Counted from the first letter of the stretch, positions 50,881 to 58,615 are shown. The stretch: 64,000 nt of DNA from an uncultured Oscillospiraceae bacterium (GCA_910579545.1 CAJTVI010000007.1:6126-70125); one strand, 5' to 3'. The notes: generated from the letters alone by a model not told the origin. Numbers and translations are program-made.

Positions 50881-52122
50881 CTATCCGGCCCTTTTTTGGG
50901 CGATGGCCTCCTCGTAAATGCCGGTGAGCGCCCTCAGATGGGCCGCGGCCGAAAAGCGCTCTTTGGCAAACCGCACGCACCCCTCGCAGAGGGCGGCGTA
51001 CTCGGTTTGGGGCAGGGCCAGCAGCTTTTGCATCGCGCCGGCCAGCGCCGCCGCGTCCTTTGGCGGGAACAAAAAGCCGGTCTCGCCCTCGCGCACCAGC
51101 TCGGGGATGCCGCCGATCCTGCTGCCAAGCACCGGCTTGCCGCAGCTCAGGGCCTCCATCACCGAGTAGGGGCCGTTTTCGTACCACTCGCTGGGCAGCA
51201 CCACCCCCCGGCAGCCGTGCAGTTCCCCGGCAAGGGCCTGCCCGCGCAGAAAGCCGAGGAATTTTGCCCGCTCGCCCAGGCCCAGTTCGGCCGCCAGGGC
51301 TTCGAGGCCGGCCCGCTCGGGGCCGTCCCCCGCGATGCGCAGCTGCGCGCCGGGGCAGGCCGCCAGCGCCCGCAAAAGGGTGGAGACCCCCTTTTCGGGG
51401 GTGAGCCGGCCCAGGTAGAGCAGCGCATCGCCCTGCGGCCTTGCCCACTCGTATACCGTATCCGCCGGCAGAAAGTTGGGCAGGTGCAGGACGGGCGACC
51501 GGGTAAACCGGCAGCGCTGCAAAAGGGTCTGGTAAAAGGCCGAGGGGCAGAGGTAGCGGTCGATCTTGTTATAGCTGCCCCGCAGCCGGTAGAGCCGGGC
51601 CTCGGCGGCGGCCAGCAGGCTCTTGGCCGCCGAGCCCTTGACGCACCTGTGCCGCACGCAGGGGGCAAAATGCCCGCCCAGGCACTCCTCGCAGACCCCA
51701 TCCGGCGAAAGGCAGGTGTAGTTGGGGCAGACGCAGATCAGGTCATGCTGGGTAAACACCACCGGCACCCCCCGCTTTTGGCAGGGCTCCAAAATCGAGA
51801 GGGTGATCTGCCGGTGCACAAGGTTCAGGTGCACGATGTCCGGCTGTTCCTTTTGCAAAAGGGCGTCGAACCTGTCCCGCGCCTCGGCGCTGTACAGCAG
51901 CTTTGCCGCGCTCCTGAGCTTTTGCAGCGCCCCGGCCGGGCCGTTGTACTCCACGTTGGAGACAAAATACCCGGCCTCGCCGCACGCTTCGTTGCGGGCA
52001 TCCTGCATGGCGAAAAAAAGCACCCGGTGCCCGGCCGAGCGCAAAAGCTCGGCCAGGGCAAAGTAGTAGGTCTCGCTGCCGCCCTTGCGGTAGTGGAACT
52101 TGTTGACCAATAAAACGGTCAT
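50881..52122 (-). CDS. Family 4 glycosyltransferase with cysteine-rich insert
   Basis: A 413-residue GT-B enzyme. The N-terminus VLLVNKFHYRKGGSETYYFALAELL is typical. An insert around residues 130-165 has seven cysteines (CVCPNYTCLSPDGVCEEC..., CVRHRC), seen in a subset of capsule GT4 enzymes and possibly metal-binding. The C-terminal half has LLYLGRLTPEKGVSTLL and VLPSEWYENGPYSVMEALSCGKPVLGS. GGAGC precedes the ATG at 52122. Confidence 0.87.
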   Translation of the reverse strand: MTVLLVNKFHYRKGGSETYYFALAELLRSAGHRVLFFAMQDARNEACGEAGYFVSNVEYNGPAGALQKLRSAAKLLYSAEARDRFDALLQKEQPDIVHLNLVHRQITLSILEPCQKRGVPVVFTQHDLICVCPNYTCLSPDGVCEECLGGHFAPCVRHRCVKGSAAKSLLAAAEARLYRLRGSYNKIDRYLCPSAFYQTLLQRCRFTRSPVLHLPNFLPADTVYEWARPQGDALLYLGRLTPEKGVSTLLRALAACPGAQLRIAGDGPERAGLEALAAELGLGERAKFLGFLRGQALAGELHGCRGVVLPSEWYENGPYSVMEALSCGKPVLGSRIGGIPELVREGETGFLFPPKDAAALAGAMQKLLALPQTEYAALCEGCVRFAKERFSAAAHLRALTGIYEEAIAQKRAG

Positions 52123-52187
52123 GCCGCGCTCCTTTCGCAGTAAAGGCTGGGGCGTTTTGCGGGGCGGGGGCAGTCTGGCGCCGGCGG

Positions 52188-52301
52188 GCCACAGAAATGT
52201 CGGCGGGCCACAGAAATGTCGGCGGGCCACAGGAATGCCGGCGGGCCGCAGAAATGCCGGCAGGCCGCAGGAATGCCGGCGGGCCGCAGAAATGCCGGCG
52301 G
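52188..52301. repeat. 19-bp tandem repeat, six copies
   Basis: Units of GCC(A/G)CAG(A/G)AATG(T/C)CGGC(G/A)G, six in a row. It lies in the 197-bp gap between the initiating transferase and the first GT4 gene of the capsule operon. The period is not a multiple of three, so it is not coding. There are no unique spacers, so it is not CRISPR. Confidence 0.9.
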
Positions 52302-52319
52302 GGCCTGCGCCTGTCCTGT

Positions 52320-53771
52320 TTAATATGCCCCGTCCCCCCGGATCACCGCCCCCACCGTTTTAAACAGGATCGAGAGGTCGGTAAGGGGGCCCTGCTCCTC
52401 GATGTACTTGAGGTCGAGGGTCATCCATTCGTCAAAGCTGAGGTTCGAGCGGCCGCTCACCTGCCAGTAGCAGGTAAGCCCCGGCCGCACGGCCAGCCGG
52501 CCCCACTCCCAGTCGTTGTACTGCTCCACCTCCCGGGGCAGGGGCGGGCGGGGACCCACCACGCTCATGTCCCCCTTGAGGATGTTGAAGAGCTGGGGCA
52601 GTTCGTCGATGCTGGTGCGGCGCAAAAACCGCCCCGCCGGGGTGATGCGGGGGTCGTGGGCCATCTTGAAGGCGGGGCCGTCCGCCTCGTTGAACTGGGC
52701 CAGCTCGGCCAGCCGGGCCTCGGCGTCCTTGTACATCGAGCGGAACTTGTACATATCGAATTCCCGGCCGCCCAGCCCGCAGCGCCGCTGCTTAAAGATG
52801 ACCGGCCCCGGGCTGGACAGCTTGACCGCCACCGCAGCCCCCAGCATGACCGGCGAGAGCAGCACCAGCGCCAGCGCCGAGGCCACAAGGTCAAAGCAGC
52901 GCTTGGCCGCCGCCCAAGCGGGGCCGCGGCCGGGGGCCCGGCGCACGTTGAGCAGCTTGAGGCCGGCGATGTTTTCCACCGTAGGGGCGGCGGGGATAAA
53001 ATCGTTGTAGGTGGGGATGATGGAAATTTTGGCCCCGTACCGCCCGGCGGCGGACACCAGCCCCCCGATCAGCCCCGCGTCCTGCGCGGGCAGGGCCACC
53101 ACCACCTCTTCGACCTTTTCGGTTTGCAAAATGCCGCGAAACGCCTTTACCGGGCCGCGCCAGCGGCCAAGGCTCTCGTCCGGCAGGGGCTGGTCGGCCA
53201 GGTAGCCAAGGTAAACATAGCCAAGCCACGGGCGGGCCGTGATCTCGGCATAATAGCGCTGGGCCAGCGCGCCGCTGCCCACCAGCAGCACCGAGCGGGT
53301 GTTGCGCCCGCGCGAGCGCACATACCGCAAGAGCGCCCGCAGCACCACCCGCTTGCCCAGCAGCCCGGCCATGGAAAACAGGTAGAAAAAGGCCAGCTGG
53401 GTGCGGGCAAAATCGCCCCATTTGAGCAGGTAGAGCCCGGTGCCGAGCGCCAGCACCCCCACCCCGTTGGCGCAAAACAGGGTAACGGCCTCCCGCCAGA
53501 AGCTGCGGAAGCGGTAGCTGCCGTACAGCCGCAGGGCCGCAAACACCAGCACCATCGCGGTAGCATATCCCAGGGCGGTTTCTCCGTAGTGGTACCGCCC
53601 GCCCCAGAGCATCAGCTGCCCCACCCCGCCCAGCACGGTCTGGCGCAGGTAGATGGAGAGCAGATACGAAACGGCGAGCACCAGCCAGTCCAGCACAAGG
53701 TTGACGGCGTTAAAGAGCTTTTGGTGCTTGCTGGTAAGGTTCACATCGCCATCCCCTTCCTGTACCGGCAT
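52320..53771 (-). CDS. Initiating polyprenyl-phosphate sugar transferase (WbaP/CpsE-like)
   Basis: A 483-residue membrane enzyme that places the first sugar phosphate on undecaprenyl phosphate. Four N-terminal helices, a CoA-binding-like Rossmann domain (about 125-260, SVLLVGSGALAQRYYAE) and a fifth hydrophobic segment precede the bacterial sugar-transferase domain (about 285-483). The signature residues are in KRCFDLVAS, SSPGPVIFKQRRCG, FDMYKFRSM, LRRTSIDELPQLFNIL, DMSVVGPRPPLP and VRPGLTCYWQVSGR. It is the first gene of the capsule operon. Confidence 0.95.
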   Translation of the reverse strand: MPVQEGDGDVNLTSKHQKLFNAVNLVLDWLVLAVSYLLSIYLRQTVLGGVGQLMLWGGRYHYGETALGYATAMVLVFAALRLYGSYRFRSFWREAVTLFCANGVGVLALGTGLYLLKWGDFARTQLAFFYLFSMAGLLGKRVVLRALLRYVRSRGRNTRSVLLVGSGALAQRYYAEITARPWLGYVYLGYLADQPLPDESLGRWRGPVKAFRGILQTEKVEEVVVALPAQDAGLIGGLVSAAGRYGAKISIIPTYNDFIPAAPTVENIAGLKLLNVRRAPGRGPAWAAAKRCFDLVASALALVLLSPVMLGAAVAVKLSSPGPVIFKQRRCGLGGREFDMYKFRSMYKDAEARLAELAQFNEADGPAFKMAHDPRITPAGRFLRRTSIDELPQLFNILKGDMSVVGPRPPLPREVEQYNDWEWGRLAVRPGLTCYWQVSGRSNLSFDEWMTLDLKYIEEQGPLTDLSILFKTVGAVIRGDGAY

Positions 53772-53796
53772 GGGCGCACTCTCTCAGTATTCCCTT

Positions 53797-53825
53797 ATTA
53801 TACAAAAAAACGCCCCCTTTTGCAA
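53797..53825 (-). promoter_or_regulatory. Promoter of the capsule operon
   Basis: On the minus strand, -35 TTGCAA (53820-53825), a 17-bp spacer, -10 TATAAT (53797-53802). The -35 lies inside the 3' arm of a terminator-like hairpin. Confidence 0.75.
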
Positions 53826-53847
53826 TGCAAACGCCGCAAAAGGGGGC
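53803..53847 (-). terminator. Terminator hairpin overlapping the capsule promoter
   Basis: On the minus strand, GCCCCCTTTTGC (53836-53847) and GCAAAAGGGGGC (53812-53823) form a 12-bp stem, followed by GTTTTTTTG. It stops transcription from the island while its 3' arm supplies part of the capsule promoter. Confidence 0.8.
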
Positions 53848-53875
53848 AAAAAGGGCAGGCAGGCGCCTGAATATG

Positions 53876-53958
53876 TCCGTCCCTCTGTCTCAGGCAAAAG
53901 AACCGGCCCTGTGTCCGATGTGTCCGTGTGTCCGCCAAAGAACCGTCCCTGGGTCTGC
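53876..53958. repeat. Immunity-island palindromic element, left boundary copy
   Basis: Contains GTCCCTCTGTCTC and two versions of AGAACCG(G/T)CCCTG(T/G)GTC. It belongs to the GACAGAGGGACGGTTC family found repeatedly up to 59272. It marks the left limit of the low-GC island. Confidence 0.7.
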
Positions 53959-53966
53959 CGGATGAC

Positions 53967-54110
53967 AAAAAAGGGGGCCATGTTTCCATGACCCCCAAGG
54001 TTGGGCTTTGGCAGGCGTCCCTTTTCCCCTGCATCTCTCGGGTTTCCCCTGTCATACCATCGGCGTGTGGTCGGGACGAAATCTACCACCTCAAAGCCCA
54101 GCCTTATCCT
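53967..54110 (-). ncRNA. Candidate structured RNA with own promoter and terminator
   Basis: On the minus strand a promoter (TTTACA at 54140-54145, 17-bp spacer, TATAAT at 54117-54122) is followed by a GC-rich, non-coding stretch. Its ends pair: GGGCTTTG (54092-54099) with CAAAGCCC (54003-54010), and inside this CGTCCC (54073-54078) with GGGACG (54016-54021); two small hairpins fill the centre. A strong terminator closes it (GGGGGTCATG, GAAA loop, CATGGCCCCC, TTTTTT; 53967-53996). The nested long-range pairing resembles a rod-like regulatory RNA such as 6S, but I cannot assign a class. Confidence 0.45.
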
Positions 54111-54128
54111 ATGCTTATTATAGCAAGG

Positions 54129-54728
54129 TTATTCCAGTTTGTAAAGAATATTCTTGTTCCGAAGCAATCTGTGATACTCCTTTTCCCGGATACACCATGC
54201 TGATATGATAGAGTTTTTGAACCCATTGGAATCTGTTGAAGTGTGCAGCCGCAATACTGTTTGTATCCGCAGATCCCCATCCTCAATGCACTTCAGAAGC
54301 AAGCAGGTATTGAGGGCGTTCTCCAAAATGTAATCCGGGTTGGCAATGATTTCCGACAAATAAGGCCGGATTCGCTCAAAATGTCCAGGATGGCGTTCTT
54401 CAATGTGCTGAATACGCTCGTTTGTAATCACAACTTCATCTGTGGTGATGTCCTGTGTGACGCATCGATAAATACTGACGTCTATTTTCCCGATAAGCTG
54501 CACGTCGCTTTCACCGCCCGGCCTATTGTCTGGATTTATTATACCAGATTCCGACATCTTTGCAACCCGCGCCGCATACGCCGCTCTTTTCTGCGCGTTG
54601 ATTCGCTCCCGGCTCTTGGCGTACTGCGCCCGGCGCAGGGCATTGATGTTGCCGCCCGCAGCATTGTACTGCGCAAGGTACTTGTCGGGGTCGCAGCCGT
54701 CCACGCCGCTTTTGCCGTCAAACCGCAT
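54129..54728 (-). pseudogene. PBECR2-like toxin-nuclease domain protein, 5'-truncated remnant
   Basis: Up to 199 residues from the ATG at 54728. The C-terminal 125 residues resemble the phage-barnase-EndoU-colicin-RelE-like nuclease domain PBECR2: VVITNERIQHIEERHPGHFE, then ILENALNTCLLLK, then VLRLHTSTDSNGFKNSIIS and the end NILYK. The N-terminal part (LRRAQYAKSRERINAQKRAAYAAR) is the linker usual before such domains. No ribosome site is present, and the frame runs upstream straight into a palindromic element at 54731-54780. I infer a toxin-domain fragment left after recombination. If translated, it would be a small nuclease-like protein. Confidence 0.65.
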
Positions 54729-54730
54729 GC

Positions 54731-54780
54731 AGACAGAGGGCAGTTCTTTTGTCTCAAAAAGAGGAACCGTCCCCCTGTCT
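54731..54780. repeat. Immunity-island palindromic element
   Basis: AGACAGAGGGCAGTTC and GAACCGTCCCCCTGTCT form an imperfect stem around TTTTGTCTCAAAAAGAG. It touches the start of the toxin remnant. Confidence 0.75.
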
Positions 54781-54879
54781 CGAAGAGGCAAGAGCAAATT
54801 GGAGCAGAAGCGGGCTTTACGCGGTTATGTGCGTCCCTTTGTCTCCTTTGCGTTTTCTACTTTGGGTTCATGCTAACCG

Positions 54880-55395
54880 TCACCTTGTCTTTCCCGCCGC
54901 ATATCCACAGAACACAATTAGATTTCCTTCTGGATATTCTCCATCCCATCCGCATGGAATAAATCCCTGCGCATATACCGATAGTATGTTTTCGAACAAT
55001 TCTGAAGTAAAATAATCTCTATAACTTAAAACCAAAAGAGTATTAATTATATCAGTTCGAATGGATCGATATGCGGATTCAGGAATCTTAAACTGCAGCA
55101 ATTTTTTAAGAACTACCGGTTCAATCTTTGGCAGAATTTCATTTCTTGCTTCTGTTGCTAATACATTCCAATTTTTATTATATGCTTCCGGTGAGTTTTT
55201 CGACAAATACTCTGTTACATCTCCTCGTGCCAAATAGCGTGTGGACTCCCACCTTTTTAATGCGTCTTGGTTAATTATTCCTTTTATATCGGACGTGGCT
55301 ACGCAATTGATTGTCGGTTTGGCAAAACATTCATTGCATTTGTGAAACCAATCACAATATAAGAAAGTATTAACGGCTTCTTGGCAAAGAATCAT
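54880..55395 (-). CDS. Orphan immunity-like soluble protein
   Basis: A 171-residue cytoplasmic protein with low GC. It has an N-terminal Cys-containing part (FLYCDWFHKCNECF), a helical middle and a C-terminal YAQGFIPCGWDGEYPEGNLIVF, a signature I associate with single-domain orphan proteins in toxin/immunity islands of Firmicutes. The specific family is not recognised. AGGAGG gives a firm start at 55395. The last residues and the TGA stop come from a palindromic element (AAGACAAGGTGA), so the original C-terminus may have been replaced. Confidence 0.65.
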   Translation of the reverse strand: MILCQEAVNTFLYCDWFHKCNECFAKPTINCVATSDIKGIINQDALKRWESTRYLARGDVTEYLSKNSPEAYNKNWNVLATEARNEILPKIEPVVLKKLLQFKIPESAYRSIRTDIINTLLVLSYRDYFTSELFENILSVYAQGFIPCGWDGEYPEGNLIVFCGYAAGKTR

Positions 55396-55425
55396 CTTAT
55401 CCTCCTGTTTTATTTCAGATATAAA

Positions 55426-55545
55426 AGACAGAGGGACGGTTACTCGGTAAAGAGCCGTCACTGTTGTCCTTTAGTACTGAAAGGGCTGTTTGCTGAAAGG
55501 GCTGTTTGTCAAGATGTGTGTCCCTTTATCTCACTTTGTCTCAGA
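55426..55545. repeat. Immunity-island palindromic element, complex copy
   Basis: GACAGAGGGACGGTTAC with a partner GAGCCGTCACTGTTGTC, then two tandem copies of TGAAAGGGCTGTTTG(C/T) (55478-55493 and 55494-55509), then a half element ending CACTTTGTCTC. Confidence 0.7.
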
Positions 55546-56055
55546 AGCTTCTCTCGTTTCCTTGAGATTACCATCCTCATCCCAAGGGCTTATTTCTCGG
55601 ATTTCCTTTTCGGATAATTCTTCTCGGACAAATGTTATGGGGAAAGATTCCTCTGGGAACAAACAATTAGTATCATACTCGCTTTCAGGCAAACATAACG
55701 TGAATTCGTCTTCTTTATATATTACTTTAGCTGACCATAGTATATTGATATGCGCCTCTTCCGTACTAACATCTTTGTTGGCAACTGCTTCGAAGTTATG
55801 TATGCTTGCCCTCGATCCAGCCCAACACACAAGCCCAAGCTCCTGAACGCCTGCTTCTGTTTGCATTTGACCATATAGAACTGCTTTTGGACTATGATCT
55901 ACAATAAACCAAATACTCAACTCCTCACAAATCCACTTTGTATTGGGGAAATTAAAAGGATTCTTAGAAGCGGTAGGGTCACAAGCTGACAACATAAGAC
56001 ACATACACAGAGTAATAAAATAATAGATTTTATTACTCCGAAACAATGTAGCCAT
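55531..56055 (-). CDS. Orphan immunity-like lipoprotein
   Basis: A 174-residue exported lipoprotein. The signal peptide (KIYYFITLCMCLMLSAC) ends in lipobox LSAC with Cys about residue 25. The mature part begins PFNFPNTKWICEE and continues as predicted beta-sheet to ITFVREEL. Surface lipoproteins of this layout are common as immunity proteins against extracellular toxins; this is inference. GGAGA selects the ATG at 56055. The tail REASETK and the stop overlap a palindromic element. Confidence 0.65.
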   Translation of the reverse strand: MATLFRSNKIYYFITLCMCLMLSACDPTASKNPFNFPNTKWICEELSIWFIVDHSPKAVLYGQMQTEAGVQELGLVCWAGSRASIHNFEAVANKDVSTEEAHINILWSAKVIYKEDEFTLCLPESEYDTNCLFPEESFPITFVREELSEKEIREISPWDEDGNLKETREASETK

Positions 56056-56124
56056 AAATGAAGTCTCCATTTCCAATTAAATCATAGAGCGTGTAGTCTT
56101 TACCTTTGTTATAATACTGATTAA

Positions 56125-56240
56125 AGACAGAGGGACGGTTCTTTTTCTCAAGCAGGGGAACCGTTCCCTTGTCTCTCAGACCTTTGTCCCCTCAGAGAAA
56201 CCGTCCCCGTGTTTCTCGTGTCCCTCCCGTGTCCCTCGTC
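56125..56240. repeat. Immunity-island palindromic element, double copy
   Basis: GACAGAGGGACGGTTC (56125-56140) pairs with GAACCGTTCCCTTGTC, followed by a second, more degenerate set (GAAACCGTCCCCGTGTTTC and GTGTCCCTC twice). Confidence 0.75.
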
Positions 56241-56248
56241 CATCGCTC

Positions 56249-56737
56249 TCAGAGCATCGGGTAAGAATAGAAAAACCAATGTTCATCAATTCGTTGCTCA
56301 TAATCCTTAGGCCATGCGTAGGTGTCTACTTCCCGATATTCAATACCAGCATAAGTTGATCGGCTCTCATAGAGATAGAACCGGATAGATACGCTTCCGT
56401 CCATCCGCGTTCCTGCTGTGACACTGAACGGATTGTTAGACAGCATATCATCTGAACGAATATCTTTTAATGCAGAAATAAGGACTTCATTCTCGCGCAA
56501 TTGTCTGTCAATATCAATCATTCCATTTTCTTCAAAAGATGCATGGAAATTGTAATGTTGCAAAAGATATAGATTTATGATCTCGACAATTGACTTAAAA
56601 GACTCTTCATGATCATTTAATAATTTTTCACAATCAGAACAGCTCAATTGCTGTGGGTATAATAACACTTTACAGAAGGCTACCCCGCATATTATCAGCG
56701 TAAAGAATAACAACGCCAATATTGATTTTCTACTCAC
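56249..56737 (-). CDS. Membrane-anchored protein of unknown function
   Basis: A 162-residue protein with an N-terminal hydrophobic helix (ILALLFFTLIICGVAFCKVLL), then an exported domain with a CSDCEK motif and a C-terminal YAWPKDYEQRIDEHWFFYSYP. A GTG start has GGA-rich sequence upstream. AT-rich codon use is unlike the rest of the window. Its place in the island suggests an envelope-located immunity protein. Confidence 0.6.
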   Translation of the reverse strand: MSRKSILALLFFTLIICGVAFCKVLLYPQQLSCSDCEKLLNDHEESFKSIVEIINLYLLQHYNFHASFEENGMIDIDRQLRENEVLISALKDIRSDDMLSNNPFSVTAGTRMDGSVSIRFYLYESRSTYAGIEYREVDTYAWPKDYEQRIDEHWFFYSYPML

Positions 56738-56790
56738 GAGTTTTTTCCTTTCAGCGCAATCGAATCACAGCCGATGGATCTGTCCGTCAG

Positions 56791-57048
56791 TTATGTGCGT
56801 CCCTTTGTCTGAGACGAAATCTCCGTCCCCGTATCTCTCGATGCTCTCCGCGTTCTTGAAAACCATTGCTTCCCATCCTTAATCCACTTCTTTCTCCAAA
56901 CAATTATTTGCTTTTCTTTATCGGGAAAATCATCACATCCAAATTGGAATCCGCAACAGGGACAAATCTCGTCTGAGCCAACACCATTTTCATCATATGG
57001 TTCATCAAACAATTCATCAAACTGACATATTGGACAAATATGTTTCAT
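56791..57048 (-). CDS. CPCC family cysteine-rich protein
   Basis: An 85-residue protein. CPICQFDELFDEPYDENG, then ICPCCGFQFGCDD, then IIVWRKKWIKDGKQWFS match the CPCC family, a probable zinc-binding fold common in toxin/immunity gene neighbourhoods. GGAGA selects the ATG at 57048. After QWFS the frame runs into a palindromic element, which adds about 20 extra residues and the stop; the natural protein probably ended nearer residue 65-70. Confidence 0.75.
   Translation of the reverse strand: MKHICPICQFDELFDEPYDENGVGSDEICPCCGFQFGCDDFPDKEKQIIVWRKKWIKDGKQWFSRTRRASRDTGTEISSQTKGRT
56793..56841. repeat. Immunity-island palindromic element
   Basis: GTCCCTTTGTCTGAGACGAAA and CCGTCCCCGTATCTC. It encodes the end of the CPCC reading frame. 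Confidence 0.6.
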
Positions 57049-57086
57049 TAATATTCTCCTCTTAATGTACAATAACACCAGCTTGT

Positions 57087-57147
57087 GAGACAGAGGGAGG
57101 CAAAGGGACGGTTTTTTGTCTCAGACAGAGGAACCGTCACCTTGTCT
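57087..57147. repeat. Immunity-island palindromic element
   Basis: GAGACAGAGGGAGGCAAAGG, GACGGTT, then TTTTGTCTCAGACAGAGG and AACCGTCACCTTGTCTT. The same inner TGTCTCAGACA loop occurs at 58586-58596. Confidence 0.75.
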
Positions 57148-57164
57148 TGCGGCATGTCCTTGCG

Positions 57165-57912
57165 CTACCCGTCCCTGCTGTCTATATACTCAAACCCTGT
57201 CATTTGAATAAAAAGTTCATGAAAGCGACTTTTGGAGATGAACTGTGCTGAACCGAACGATGATGGATCAGACTCATTGGGAAAATATTCGTAATAGTAA
57301 ATTCCGCCTTCTTCTGGAAGTGGTCCATCAAATATATCCGGATTGATCTCGCTGATATCGCTAAAATTAATTGTATAAATTCCGGATGACATTCTCAGCT
57401 TAAATGGATCGTCAAAAATATACCGATAGTATTCCTCTGTGCAGTATATACCCGTACCTCCCTCTTGCGTAGTATATCAAATTCTGTGTTTTGCCGAGAA
57501 ACAGAAACGATGTTGAATCGCTTGTATCCCAGTACACACATTCCGCTGAATTATTACGGAACACAAATATTCCAACGATACATTTCATGTCTTCTTTGTA
57601 TGTATTTTGTTCGCTTTGCCAAATTAATTCATCACTCCCATCTCCATTCACATCACACAATATCCATTCAATGTCATTTTGACTTAGAGCAATAGAATAG
57701 ACTTTTTCGGCTTCCCCCTTATCTACTCTTACTTCTGATGATAAACAAGAAAAATCGCCGTTTTCTAATTGCTGAATCAAAATCTTATTGTTTTGCTCAT
57801 CTTTCTCTCCATGGAAAATACAGAAGAAAACAAAAGTAAGAAATATAATTAGGATAGCCATGCCCAATACAAGCTTGTATTGACCGATTTTATGCTCTTG
57901 CAACTTATGAAC
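57165..57912 (-). pseudogene. Frameshifted membrane-anchored FG-GAP-like protein
   Basis: Two adjacent frames appear to be one gene. The first part has an N-terminal helix (VLGMAILIIFLTFVFFCIF) and an FG-GAP/VCBS-like motif DVNGDGSDELIWQ, then WDTSDSTSFLFLGKTQNLIYYARGRYG. It then stops at 57412. In another frame the sequence continues without a break as EYYRYIFDDPFKL and runs to FHELFIQMTGFEYID at 57165. In intact relatives as I remember them, the WDTSD...FFLG segment and a C-terminal LYEEMTG segment belong to one protein. A single shift near 57430-57455 separates them. The start is uncertain (GTG at 57912 proposed). Confidence 0.65.
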
Positions 57913-57944
57913 ACCTTGTCTTTCTGTCCGACCCGCCGTCCTTG

Positions 57945-58544
57945 TCAATATGGATATACTGGATACAGGCTATTATCGTCCTCATGTTCGCTATCCCAAA
58001 CGAGTATTTTTGCTATTCTAAGCTGAAAAGCATCAATTGTATCCGCCACCCAATTGGATATAAATGGCAATCGTAGAATCTCATCCTGCAGTCGAAAAAT
58101 TGGAATATCTTTCACAATTTCCGGGAGAAAAGCGTATTTCTCAAATCGCATAATCTTATTGGTATTCGTTTTTTTGAATGGAATTGCTTTCGCTTTTTCC
58201 CAGTTTGTCGCATTCAAAACAGTTGTTACGTTGACAGCATAAAAATCTCCTTCCTTGCAAATCAATGGTAGAAATTCAGCATGACCTTTCAAAATTGGTT
58301 CCAAAACATTTACAGCCCGCTTGCTAAGAACAGGTAATCCTCCCACTTGCACTGCAAAAGGCGAATCACCTAACATTTTACATTCATCTTCCTTTGAACG
58401 GATGCGTTCGACTTTAATTGGCTTCCATTCGTTGATGAGAGATCGGCCATTAAAGGACCTGATTTCATCAAAACTGTAAACATTCTCAATACCCAGTAAT
58501 GATGCATAATTATTTGATACGCATCTGAGTTTCCATATTTTCAT
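57945..58544 (-). CDS. Imm11/DUF1629-like immunity protein
   Basis: A 199-residue soluble protein. The pattern MKIWKLRCVSNNYASLL, then INEWKPIKVERI, then LGDSPFAVQVGGLPVLSKRAVNVLEPIL, and LPLICKEGDFYAVNVTTVLNA matches the imm11/DUF1629-like group, whose members protect against polymorphic toxins. GGAGA and the ATG at 58544 are clear. The neighbouring gene's frame starts at or near its stop. Confidence 0.75.
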   Translation of the reverse strand: MKIWKLRCVSNNYASLLGIENVYSFDEIRSFNGRSLINEWKPIKVERIRSKEDECKMLGDSPFAVQVGGLPVLSKRAVNVLEPILKGHAEFLPLICKEGDFYAVNVTTVLNATNWEKAKAIPFKKTNTNKIMRFEKYAFLPEIVKDIPIFRLQDEILRLPFISNWVADTIDAFQLRIAKILVWDSEHEDDNSLYPVYPY

Positions 58545-58564
58545 GTTCTCTCCTTAGAGATAGG

Positions 58565-58615
58565 AGACAGAAGGCCGGTTCTTTTGTCTCAGACAGAGGA
58601 ACCGGCCTTCTGTCT
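58565..58615. repeat. Immunity-island palindromic element, perfect copy
   Basis: AGACAGAAGGCCGGTTC (58565-58581) and GAACCGGCCTTCTGTCT (58599-58615) are a perfect 17-bp inverted repeat. The loop contains a second palindrome TGTCT-C-AGACA. It separates the Imm11-like and HEAT-repeat genes. Confidence 0.85.

Noticed and set aside
52188..52301. Possible CRISPR array
   Set aside because: The 19-bp units are directly adjacent without spacers, and no cas genes are present.
53784..54089. Small minus-strand frames across the left end of the island
   Set aside because: They cross a terminator and a palindromic element, lack ribosome sites and resemble only translated repeat sequence.
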